Shown: in pieces, positions 34,497 through 41,862 of the stretch
Layout of the letters: every line of letters starts with the position of its first letter
Numbering within the stretch: the stretch's first letter is position 1
From: an uncultured Oscillospiraceae bacterium
Lineage (GTDB): Bacteria > Bacillota > Clostridia > Oscillospirales > Oscillospiraceae
NCBI GenBank assembly: GCA_934591895.1
Contig: CAKTPP010000005.1
Span: 104,883 to 168,882 of the forward strand
Direction: 5' to 3'
DNA: 64,000 bases
Notes under the pieces: model-generated
Told to the model about the DNA's origin: nothing
The model's input: only the letters and a program-made list of their open reading frames with translations
Database searches by the model: none
Position numbers and translations under genes: made by a program

Positions 34497-35189
34497 ATGC
34501 ATCTCATGAAAACCGGCGCGCGCGCGCTGCTGCTCACCCTCGCCGCAGCGCTGCTGTTCGCGTGCGCGGGCTGTGGCAAGAAAGCCGCCCAGCCCGACGA
34601 ATTCGGCCTCGCGGCGGAAAAATCCAAGCTCGACGGCACGGACATCGGCGACGGTCTGCAGCTTGTCAGCACCGGGCGCTACGCGGGGCTGTTCGTCGAG
34701 GACGGCTCGGACAAGACGGTGTCGGACGTTTTTTGCATCCGCGTGAAAAACACCGGCAGCAGCGACGTGCAGTATGCGCACATCACCCTTGCGCGCGGCG
34801 ACGAGCGCTATGAATTCGACATCAGCACGCTCCCGGCCGGGCAGACGCTGCAGGCGCTCGAGCTCAGCGCGCAGACCATGCCCGAAAAGCCCGAGGAGCT
34901 GACGGCGACCGTGACGACCTACGCCGCGTTTACCGAGCCCCTGTCCATGCACGACGACCTGTTCACCGTCACGACGAGCGACAACACCATCACCGTGACC
35001 AACAACTCCGGCAGCGACGCCGCGCAGGTCTATGTCTACTACAAAAATGCCAGCGGCGACATGCTCCTCGGCGGCATCACGTACCGCGCGGGGGTCAAAA
35101 ATCTCGCGGCGGGCGAGAGCCAGAGCTGCTACACCAGCCACTTTGTGCAGGGCACGAGCAAGCTGCTCTTTGTGACCTATGCAGCGTGA
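34497..35189 (+). CDS. predicted lipoprotein of unknown function
   Basis: This 230-residue protein has a lipoprotein signal peptide (MKTGARALLLTLAAALLFACAGCGKK) with two possible lipobox cysteines, Cys23 (LFAC) and Cys26 (CAGC). The mature part is predicted to be beta-rich, with FCIRVKNTGSSDVQYAHI and TITVTNNSGSDAAQVYVYYKN, which look like two FxLyD/Ig-like repeats. The ATG at 34497 follows aaaggag by 8 bases. It overlaps the kinase-like gene by 11 bases, so it belongs to the same transcript as the radical SAM cassette. It might be a surface partner or immunity-type protein for the product, but nothing in the sequence proves this. Confidence 0.8.
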   Translation: MHLMKTGARALLLTLAAALLFACAGCGKKAAQPDEFGLAAEKSKLDGTDIGDGLQLVSTGRYAGLFVEDGSDKTVSDVFCIRVKNTGSSDVQYAHITLARGDERYEFDISTLPAGQTLQALELSAQTMPEKPEELTATVTTYAAFTEPLSMHDDLFTVTTSDNTITVTNNSGSDAAQVYVYYKNASGDMLLGGITYRAGVKNLAAGESQSCYTSHFVQGTSKLLFVTYAA

Positions 35190-36024
35190 GTGCTACCGCT
35201 TCGGCGGCGTGACGTTTGCGATCGAGGCGGACGCGCCCATTGAGCGCTCGCGCATGTGCGCCCCGTTTCATGCGGCAGACGGCGCGCCGGAGCACACGAT
35301 CCGGCTGCATTTTGACGACCGGCCGCCCGTGCCGCCGGAGACGGCGCAGCACCGCGGCGCGGTCTGGCGCTGGCGATCGGGCGCGGAGCGCCATCTGCTG
35401 GAGCAGTACGGCACACCGGACAAGCTGCCGCAGTTCACCTATGCCGTGACGCGCGGCGCGCACACGGAGGTCACGTTTGCCAATGCCTACCGCGCGGGCG
35501 CTTCCGTGCGCGCGGTGCTGGAGGCGGCGGGGATCTTTGACATTTTTGCCGCGCGCGGGATGCTCGTGCTGCACAGCGCGTACATCGTGACGCGCACGGG
35601 CGAGGCCATTTTGTTTTCCGGCCCAAGCGGCGTCGGCAAGAGCACACAGGCAGCGCTCTGGGAACGCTGCGCCGGAGCGCGGGTCGTCAACGGCGATCGC
35701 GCGCTTGTAGACGTGGGCAAAAAGACCACGAACGGCATTTTCTATTCGGGCACGTCCGGCATATCCGAAAACGTCACGGCGCCCATCCGGGCGATCGTCC
35801 TGCTCGGGCAGGGCAGCGAAAACCGCGTGTTCGTCCCGAGTCCGCAGGCCGCGTTTGCGGGCGTGCTCAGCCAGTGCGCGTACTACGAATGGGACGCGAG
35901 CTCGGCGGAAAACATGACCGAATGCGTGGCGCGGCTCGTCTCCGACGTGCCGGTGCTGCGCATGGACTGCCTGCCGGACGCCACGGCGGTCGAAGCCCTG
36001 CGGGGCAAATTGGGAGGTATCTGA
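35179..36024 (+). CDS. HPr-kinase/PEPCK-like P-loop protein
   Basis: This 281-residue protein resembles the HPr kinase-related proteins found beside radical SAM or lasso peptide genes. The C-terminal half has a P-loop GPSGVGKST (residues 148-156) after a TGEAILF strand, and NGDRALV (171-177) in the place of the HprK acidic motif. The N-terminal 120 residues are unassigned. True HPr kinase sequence blocks around the P-loop are not all seen, and no HPr or CcpA gene is nearby. In the lasso peptide paeninodin a homologous kinase phosphorylates the C-terminal Ser; a similar role is an attractive guess here. It ends 1 base before the radical SAM gene start. Confidence 0.75.
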   Translation: MQRECYRFGGVTFAIEADAPIERSRMCAPFHAADGAPEHTIRLHFDDRPPVPPETAQHRGAVWRWRSGAERHLLEQYGTPDKLPQFTYAVTRGAHTEVTFANAYRAGASVRAVLEAAGIFDIFAARGMLVLHSAYIVTRTGEAILFSGPSGVGKSTQAALWERCAGARVVNGDRALVDVGKKTTNGIFYSGTSGISENVTAPIRAIVLLGQGSENRVFVPSPQAAFAGVLSQCAYYEWDASSAENMTECVARLVSDVPVLRMDCLPDATAVEALRGKLGGI

Positions 36025-36025
36025 T

Positions 36026-37150
36026 ATGGAACAGATGAGCACCGAGCCACGGCTGTCGGCTTATCTCCACGCGCGGGCCTGCGCAAAGGGCATCCCGCTT
36101 GCGGGGAACTTCGAGCTCACGGCGCGCTGCAACTTCAACTGCCGCATGTGTTACGTGCACCTCACGCCAGAGGAGCAGCGGCGGCGCGGGGCAGAGCTCA
36201 CTGCAGACGAGTGGCTCGCCATCGCGGAGCAGGCGCGCAGTGCGGGGATGCTGTTTTTGCTGCTGACCGGCGGCGAGCCGCTCATTCGCGCGGATTTCCG
36301 TTATCTGCTCACCGAGCTCAAGAAGATGGGGCTCATGGTGTCCATCAACAGCAACGCATCGCTCATCGACGACGACTGGCTGGATTTCTTCCGGCATGAG
36401 CCGCCGTCGCGCATGAACATCACGCTTTACGGCGGCTGCAACGAGACGTATGAACGGCTGTGCGGCCGGCCGATGTATGACCGCGTCGTGCACAATATCC
36501 GCGCGCTCAAGGCGCTCGGCATCGGCGTGAAGCTCAACGCCTCCATGACGCCGTACAATGTCGATGATATGGACGCGATCTATGCCATAGCGACCGAGCT
36601 CGGCACACCGGTGCAGATGGCATCATACATGTTTCCACCCGTGCGCCGCGACGAGCACGCGACCGGCAGCAACGACCGCTTCACTTTTCAGGAGGCTGCG
36701 GCATGCAGCGTGCGCTGGGACCGGCTGCGGTTTTCGGACGAGATGTTCTGCCAGCGCGCCGAGGCGATGCGCGCCGGTATCCGCGCACCGGAGAGCGAAG
36801 TGTGCGACGGGACGCCGGGGGAGAAGATGGCCTGCCGCGCGGGGCGCAGCTCGTTTTGGATCAATTGGCGCGGCATCATGACACCGTGCGGTATGATGGT
36901 GCAGCCGGACTTTTCCGTTCCGGAGCTCGGCTTTGCGCGCGCTTGGGAGGAAACCAAGGCGGCCACGGCGCGCATCCTGCTGCCGCCGGCATGCACACAG
37001 TGCGAATATAAGCACATGTGCCATGTCTGCGCCGCGATGTGCGTGACCGAGACGGGCGCGTTTGACGGAAAGCCGGAATATGTCTGCGCCATGACGAAGG
37101 CCACTGCAGAGCTGACGCAGAGTGCGTATGAAAGGATGAAAGACACATGA
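36026..37150 (+). CDS. radical SAM/SPASM peptide-modifying enzyme
   Basis: This 374-residue protein is a radical SAM enzyme with a SPASM extension. The SAM-binding cluster motif is CNFNCRMC (Cys35, Cys39, Cys42), followed by LLTGGEPLIR. The SPASM region has conserved cysteines in ACRAGRSSFW, MTPCGMM, CTQCEYKHMCHVCAAMC and YVCAMT, enough for two auxiliary 4Fe-4S clusters. Enzymes of this layout install thioether or C-C crosslinks in peptides. The downstream PqqD-like gene overlaps it by ATGA, as in many RiPP systems with a separate recognition element. The substrate is not proven; the 78-residue peptide upstream is the only nearby candidate. Confidence 0.9.
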   Translation: MEQMSTEPRLSAYLHARACAKGIPLAGNFELTARCNFNCRMCYVHLTPEEQRRRGAELTADEWLAIAEQARSAGMLFLLLTGGEPLIRADFRYLLTELKKMGLMVSINSNASLIDDDWLDFFRHEPPSRMNITLYGGCNETYERLCGRPMYDRVVHNIRALKALGIGVKLNASMTPYNVDDMDAIYAIATELGTPVQMASYMFPPVRRDEHATGSNDRFTFQEAAACSVRWDRLRFSDEMFCQRAEAMRAGIRAPESEVCDGTPGEKMACRAGRSSFWINWRGIMTPCGMMVQPDFSVPELGFARAWEETKAATARILLPPACTQCEYKHMCHVCAAMCVTETGAFDGKPEYVCAMTKATAELTQSAYERMKDT

Positions 37151-37407
37151 AGCTCAAAGCACAGCTTGTCAAGCGGGAGATCGCGGGGGACACGATCCTC
37201 GTGCCGGTTGGCGAGACGACGACGAAGCTCCAAGGACTGCTCACGATCAACGAGACCGGCGCCGCCATATGGGACGCACTGCCGGAGGCGGAGAACGAGG
37301 AGGCGATCGTCGAGCGACTCTATGAGGAATTCGATGTTTCGCGTGACGTGCTCAGGCAGGACGTCCATGTCTTCGTCGCAAAGCTCCGCGAGCTGGACAT
37401 CCTCTGA
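37147..37407 (+). CDS. PqqD-family peptide recognition protein
   Basis: This 86-residue PqqD-like protein is a RiPP recognition element (RRE) that should bind a leader peptide and present it to the radical SAM enzyme. Family features are the KLQGLLTINETGAAIWDAL block, matching the PqqD LNETAxxIWxLLDG pattern, and the C-terminal helical segment IVERLYEEFDVSRDVLRQDV. It overlaps the radical SAM gene by 4 bases. It ends the cassette, 15 bases before a bidirectional terminator. Confidence 0.9.
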   Translation: MKLKAQLVKREIAGDTILVPVGETTTKLQGLLTINETGAAIWDALPEAENEEAIVERLYEEFDVSRDVLRQDVHVFVAKLRELDIL

Positions 37408-37421
37408 ATCCCAATAGAATG

Positions 37422-37454
37422 AAAAAAGCGAAGTGGAAACCACTTCGCTTTTTC
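37422..37454. terminator. bidirectional terminator, PqqD and peptidase genes
   Basis: A 14-bp near-perfect stem AAAAAGCGAAGTGG / CCACTTCGCTTTTT with an AAA loop carries a T run on either strand. It serves the convergent radical SAM cassette (plus) and the S24/S26 peptidase (minus). Confidence 0.93.
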
Positions 37455-37472
37455 ACAACCTATAATTTCATA

Positions 37473-37925
37473 TTATGTCCGGGGCTTTTTGAATGCGCTC
37501 CATATCCGGACAATGGGACGCCGCAGCGGAATGACCCATAGCCACGGCCCGCGAAAGAGCTCCCACAGGAAATCGCCGGGCTGAAGCTGCCGACCCTTTC
37601 GGCTGACGGCGGTCGCCCGTGCAAAGACCTGCTGTGGCAGGATGCCGGTCTCTGTCTCGGTCTGCGCGTCGCCAAGGATGTCGAGGCTGCCGTCACGATG
37701 CACGCGGCGGACTCTATGCATGACAAACTGCCCGCTTGCGCGCTCGTAGAACACGATATCGCCGCGGCGCAGGGGCGTGTCCGGTCTGGAAAAGAACACG
37801 GTGTCGCGCCCGCCCGCCAGAAAGGGCGACATGCTGCTGCCGGCGACGGGCACGCTGACGCTGTGCCCCTGCTCGGTGAGCGAGCGCAGCGCAGACATAT
37901 ATGCTTTGGTATCCACCTGTTTCAT
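37473..37925 (-). CDS. S24/S26-family signal-peptidase-like protein with Ser/His pair
   Basis: This 150-residue protein has the S26 box B motif in AGSSMSPFLAGG, with likely nucleophile Ser31. Box C/D segments follow: RRGDIVFYER, VMHRVRRVHRDGSL and ILGDAQ. Where bacterial type I signal peptidases have a catalytic Lys, this protein has His70 (MHRV), as in SipW and eukaryotic Sec11 enzymes. It lacks an N-terminal membrane anchor; the hydrophobic segment is near the C terminus (FRGPWLWVIPL). It converges on the radical SAM cassette. Similar peptidases occur next to PqqD/HprK-type genes, so leader removal is possible but unproven. Confidence 0.8.
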   Translation of the reverse strand: MKQVDTKAYMSALRSLTEQGHSVSVPVAGSSMSPFLAGGRDTVFFSRPDTPLRRGDIVFYERASGQFVMHRVRRVHRDGSLDILGDAQTETETGILPQQVFARATAVSRKGRQLQPGDFLWELFRGPWLWVIPLRRPIVRIWSAFKKPRT

Positions 37926-37996
37926 CGCGCTTCGTCCTGCATTCTTTCCGGGAATTTACCGATCCCAGCGCGATGCGCGGAGATCGGTTTGAGACA

Positions 37997-38926
37997 TCAG
38001 ATCTTGCTGTTGAGCCACTCGAGGACGTCGGCATATACCTCGTCCTTGTTGAGCTCGTTGAGCATCTCGTGGCGGCCGTCCTTGTAGAGCTTGAGCTTCA
38101 CATCCTTGCAGCCGGTTTTCAGGAAGCGCTCGTAGACCTTCTTGACCGCCTCACCGTAGTTGCCGACGGGGTCGCCGTCACCGGCCATGAAGTAGACCGG
38201 AGTGGACTTATCCATCTTGCTGAGGTTTTCCGTCTTCCAGATGTACTGCAGGCCGCCCATCATGTCGTGGAACATGCCGGCAGTCGCCATCGCACCGCAG
38301 AGCGGGTCGGCAATGTAGGCGTCCACGACTGCCTCGTCACGGGTGAGCCAGTCGAGCTTTGTGCGCACATGGTCATACTTCTTGTTGTAGCTTCCGAAGG
38401 CGAGCTTGTCGAGCGTGGGGCTGTGATACATGGGGCCGTTGTCGATCATTTCGAGCTTTGCCATGAGCTTACCGGCGGCGACGACTGCGCCCGGATTCTG
38501 GCCGGTGCCGCTGATGACGACGCCCTTGAGCCCCTCGGGGTGGTCAATGATATAGGTGCGGGTCAGGAAGCTGCCCATGCTGTGGCCGAACAGGAAGTAG
38601 GGGACGCCGGGGTACTTGGCGGCGGTGAGCTTGTGGAGCGTGTCCATATCGCTCACGACATCGTTCCAGCCGTCCTTTTCTGCGAAAAAGCACAGCTCCT
38701 GTTCGTTTTCTGCGGTCTTACCATGGCCAAGGTGGTCATTCGCGACGACGACGAAACCGTTTTCTGCGAGAAACTCCATAAACGGAGCATAACGGTAGAT
38801 ATGCTCGGCGACGCCATGTGCGATCTGCAGGACGGCGCGCACTTCGCCGTCGGGCGTGCACTCTCTGGCAAACACGTTGTGTTTCCCATCAGTGGACAAA
38901 AACCTAAAATCATGAAAAGATGGCAT
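37997..38926 (-). CDS. alpha/beta hydrolase, monoacylglycerol lipase-like
   Basis: This 309-residue serine hydrolase of the Hydrolase_4/S33 type probably acts on acylglycerols or lysophospholipids. The nucleophile elbow is FGHSMGSFL near residue 113. The oxyanion region is QIAHGVAEHIYRY, typical of lysophospholipase/monoacylglycerol lipases. The catalytic Asp is likely in MAGDGDPVGNYG, and the His in KDGRHEMLNELNKDEV. No signal peptide is visible. The start has aaggag upstream and a consensus promoter on the minus strand. It lies divergent to glpK, and glycerol released by such a lipase would be the substrate of GlpK. Confidence 0.9.
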   Translation of the reverse strand: MPSFHDFRFLSTDGKHNVFARECTPDGEVRAVLQIAHGVAEHIYRYAPFMEFLAENGFVVVANDHLGHGKTAENEQELCFFAEKDGWNDVVSDMDTLHKLTAAKYPGVPYFLFGHSMGSFLTRTYIIDHPEGLKGVVISGTGQNPGAVVAAGKLMAKLEMIDNGPMYHSPTLDKLAFGSYNKKYDHVRTKLDWLTRDEAVVDAYIADPLCGAMATAGMFHDMMGGLQYIWKTENLSKMDKSTPVYFMAGDGDPVGNYGEAVKKVYERFLKTGCKDVKLKLYKDGRHEMLNELNKDEVYADVLEWLNSKI

Positions 38927-38967
38927 AGCAATACTCCTTATTGTGTGATATACTAAAAGCTACCTGA

Positions 38968-38996
38968 ATTGTATTCCAATTGGCGAAATTCGTCAA
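38968..38996 (-). promoter_or_regulatory. sigma-A promoter of the hydrolase gene
   Basis: Read on the minus strand: TTGACG (38996-38991), a 17-bp spacer and TACAAT (38973-38968), about 42 bases before the hydrolase start. The -35 box is one arm of the palindrome at 38980-38996. Confidence 0.8.
38980..38996. promoter_or_regulatory. 17-bp palindrome between hydrolase gene and glpK
   Basis: TTGGCGAA-A-TTCGTCAA has two 8-base arms with one mismatch. It covers the -35 box of the minus-strand promoter and lies 22 bases upstream of the glpK start, so one regulator could control both genes. The regulator is unknown. Confidence 0.55.
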
Positions 38997-39018
38997 GTCT
39001 ACGGAGGTTATTTTCATT

Positions 39019-40524
39019 ATGAACGGCTACATCATTGCACTTGATCAGGGTACAACCAGTTCCCGCTCGATTATCTTCGATAGTAAGGGAAACATCGTAT
39101 CTCTGGCGCAGTATCCATTCACGCAGATCTATCCGAAACCGGGCTGGGTCGAGCATGACCCGATGGTCATCCTCGAGAGCCAGCTGCTCGCCATGAGCGA
39201 GGCGTTTGAAAAGAGCGGCCTGTCGCCGACGGACATCGCCGGCATCGGCATCACGAACCAGCGCGAGACGACCATCGTCTGGGACAAGCACACCGGCAGA
39301 CCTGTCTATAATGCAATTGTCTGGCAGTGCCGCCGCACGGCGCCCATCTGCGACCAGCTGATGGCGGACGGACTCGGTGATTACGTGAAGGAGAAGACCG
39401 GGCTGCTCATAGACGCTTATTTCTCCGGCACGAAGATCAAGTGGATTCTGGATAATGTTCCGGGTGCAAGAGAGCGCGCCGAGCGCGGCGACCTGCTGTT
39501 CGGCAATGTGGACGCGTGGCTCATCTGGAACCTCACCGGCGGCCGCGCGCATGTGTCGGACTATTCCAACTGCTCGCGCACGATGCTGTTTGACATTGAC
39601 AATCTCTGCTGGGACGAGACGCTCTGCGAGCGTCTGGGCATCCCGATGAGCATGCTGCCGACACCGGTGCCGTCCTCTATGGTCTATGGACAGGTGGCGG
39701 CCGGACTGCCCGGTCTGGAATCGCTGGAGGGCGTACCCGTCTGCGGCAGCGCCGGCGATCAGGCTGCTGCGCTGCTCGGTCAGGCGTGCATCGAGCCGGG
39801 ACAGGCGAAGAACACCTATGGCACGGGCTGCTTCACGCTCATGAACACCGGCAGCAAGTCCGTGCGCAGCGTCAGCGGTCTGGTCACGAGCGTCGCGTGG
39901 TCTGTCAACGGTGAGACCACCTATGCCCTTGAGGGCAGCGTGTTCAACGCAGGCAGCTCCATTCAGTGGCTGCGCGACGAGCTCGGCCTTATCGGCACGG
40001 CGCATGAGTGCGACCTGCTTGCTGAGAGCGTGCCGGATAACGGCGGTGTGTATCTTGTGTCCGCATTCACCGGCCTCGGCGCGCCGCGCTGGGACATGTA
40101 CGCCCGCGGCGCGATCGTTGGCCTGACGCGCGGCAGCAACAAGGCGCACATTGCCCGCGCCACGCTTGAGGGCATCGCCTATCAGGTCAAGGATCTGATC
40201 GATGCCATGCAGATCGACGCGGAGAGCCCGATCTCCGTCCTGCGTGTGGACGGCGGCGCGTCGGTGAGTTCGTTCCTGATGCAGTTTCAGGCGGATATGC
40301 TGCGCGTGCCGATCGACCGGCCGAAGCTGGTCGAGACGACGGCGTTCGGCGCGGCGTTCCTCGCCGGCCTTGCCAGCGGCGTCTGGGAGAGCGTGGACGA
40401 TATTGCGCTCCTGCGCCAGTCTGACCGTATTTTCAACCCCGAAATGGATGCCGAGCAGGCAAAGCAGCAGCATGACAACTGGCTGCGTGCCGTCGGCAGA
40501 GCGGAAAAATGGAGTCTCGAATGA
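39019..40524 (+). CDS. glpK: glycerol kinase
   Basis: GlpK phosphorylates glycerol to glycerol-3-phosphate. The 501-residue length is standard for this FGGY-family kinase. Key motifs are IALDQGTTSSRSIIFD at residue about 5, GITNQRETTIVWD, the AGDQAAALLGQACIEPGQAKNTYGTG block (split here across residues about 245-275), and the C-terminal FGGY signature region with LRVDGGAS. The ATG at 39019 follows ggaggtta. No glpF or glpD is adjacent; the next gene is DUF1015, with an ATGA overlap. Confidence 0.96.
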   Translation: MNGYIIALDQGTTSSRSIIFDSKGNIVSLAQYPFTQIYPKPGWVEHDPMVILESQLLAMSEAFEKSGLSPTDIAGIGITNQRETTIVWDKHTGRPVYNAIVWQCRRTAPICDQLMADGLGDYVKEKTGLLIDAYFSGTKIKWILDNVPGARERAERGDLLFGNVDAWLIWNLTGGRAHVSDYSNCSRTMLFDIDNLCWDETLCERLGIPMSMLPTPVPSSMVYGQVAAGLPGLESLEGVPVCGSAGDQAAALLGQACIEPGQAKNTYGTGCFTLMNTGSKSVRSVSGLVTSVAWSVNGETTYALEGSVFNAGSSIQWLRDELGLIGTAHECDLLAESVPDNGGVYLVSAFTGLGAPRWDMYARGAIVGLTRGSNKAHIARATLEGIAYQVKDLIDAMQIDAESPISVLRVDGGASVSSFLMQFQADMLRVPIDRPKLVETTAFGAAFLAGLASGVWESVDDIALLRQSDRIFNPEMDAEQAKQQHDNWLRAVGRAEKWSLE

Positions 40525-41750
40525 ATCAGAACCTGTTTTTTACCCCTACGGATATTCTGCTGCCCGCGCGTGCGGATATGCATCGCTGGAGCGTCATCGC
40601 CTGCGACCAGTTCACGTCGGACGCTGCCTATTGGCGCGCGGTGCAGGAGACGGTCGGCGGCACACCCTCCACGCTGCGGCTGATGCTGCCGGAGTTTTAC
40701 CTCGGCAAGTGTGACGAAGCGGCGGCGACGCGCGCCATTCAGCAGACGATGCACGCTTATCTGGACGGCGGTGTGTTTTGCACCGTGCCGCACAGCCTTG
40801 TGCTCGTGCAGCGCACGCTGCCGGGCGGCGCTGTGCGCTGCGGCATCGTCGGCGCGCTCGATCTTGAAGCGTATGATTACGCACCCGATTCCGTCACGCC
40901 CATCCGTGCGACGGAGGGCACGGTCGCCTCGCGCCTTCCGGCGCGTGTGCGCATCCGTGCGGCGGCGGCGCTGGAAATGCCGCACATCATGGTCTTTTAC
41001 ACGGACCCGGAGGATGTTATCTGCCGCGAGGCGGAGGCGCTCGCGGGTGACACGCTCTATGACTTTGATCTCATGGCCGGCGGCGGGCATATCTGCGGCC
41101 GCCGCATTGCCGGAGACGCTGCCGATCGGCTCGCGGCCGCCCTGTGTGCGACCGGTGTCGGCACGGACGGCGCGCACCCCATGCGCTTTGCGATCGCGGA
41201 CGGCAACCACAGTCTGGCCGCTGCCCGTCAGTGCTGGCTGGAGAAGAAAAAGACGCTCACGCCTGAGCAGGCGGCAGCCGATCCCGCGCGCTATGCGCTG
41301 GTCGAGCTTGTGAACCTGCACAGCCCGGCCGTGACGTTCGAGCCCATCCACCGCGTTCTCTTTGAGACCGATGCGGCGCATTGGCTGGACGCAGCCGAGG
41401 CCGCGCTTGCGGCGGCAGACGGCTGCGGCTATGCGGTCACGCTGCTGGCGGGTGCGCAGCGCAGAGACATTCTCGCACGCGGCAGCTCGCTCGGCGAGGC
41501 CATTGCTGCGCTGGATGCGTTCTGCGCATCGTATATGCAGGCGCACGGCGGCCGGATCGACTACATCCACGGGGATGACGAGGCCGTTGACCTCGCCGCC
41601 GGAGACGGCTGCTGCGGCATCCTGATGCCGCGCATGGAAAAAGAGGAGCTCTTCACGTCCGTGCTCCGCTCCGGTCCGTTCCCGAAAAAGAGCTTTTCGA
41701 TTGGCCTCGGCGCGGATAAGCGCTATTACCTCGAGTGCCGCAAACTCTAA
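40521..41750 (+). CDS. DUF1015-family protein
   Basis: This 409-residue protein belongs to the uncharacterised DUF1015 family (SerK-related). Family features are the N-terminal ILLPARADMHRWSVIACDQ, IVGALDLEAYDY, FYTDPEDV, the strongly conserved RFAIADGNHSLAAARQCW and VELVNLHSPAVTFEPIHR. Some archaeal relatives are free L-serine kinases, so a kinase role is possible. The conserved D-G-N-H-S block is consistent with this, but function in bacteria is not established. It overlaps glpK by ATGA and is followed by a strong terminator. Confidence 0.88.
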   Translation: MNQNLFFTPTDILLPARADMHRWSVIACDQFTSDAAYWRAVQETVGGTPSTLRLMLPEFYLGKCDEAAATRAIQQTMHAYLDGGVFCTVPHSLVLVQRTLPGGAVRCGIVGALDLEAYDYAPDSVTPIRATEGTVASRLPARVRIRAAAALEMPHIMVFYTDPEDVICREAEALAGDTLYDFDLMAGGGHICGRRIAGDAADRLAAALCATGVGTDGAHPMRFAIADGNHSLAAARQCWLEKKKTLTPEQAAADPARYALVELVNLHSPAVTFEPIHRVLFETDAAHWLDAAEAALAAADGCGYAVTLLAGAQRRDILARGSSLGEAIAALDAFCASYMQAHGGRIDYIHGDDEAVDLAAGDGCCGILMPRMEKEELFTSVLRSGPFPKKSFSIGLGADKRYYLECRKL

Positions 41751-41770
41751 TTTGATCTATCCTTTGCTTG

Positions 41771-41804
41771 AGAGAGGCAGCCAAACGGCTGCCTCTCTTT
41801 TTTT
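41771..41804 (+). terminator. intrinsic terminator of glpK operon
   Basis: A 12-bp stem AGAGAGGCAGCC / GGCTGCCTCTCT with loop AAAC is followed by seven T. Confidence 0.93.
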
Positions 41805-41862
41805 GTTCTGACCTGCGCGGAGTATGCATAGGATGTTGCAGGACAAAAGAGGAGGGAGACGG

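Noticed and set aside
34159..37407. Lasso peptide gene cluster
   Set aside because: The YxxP leader, PqqD-like and HprK-like genes fit, but there is no asparagine-synthetase-like cyclase or transglutaminase-like leader peptidase. A plain lasso call is not supported.
41805..41862. SigE promoter upstream of spoIIIAA
   Set aside because: CATAGGAT at 41827-41834 is like a sigE -10, but no matching -35 element is present at the right distance.
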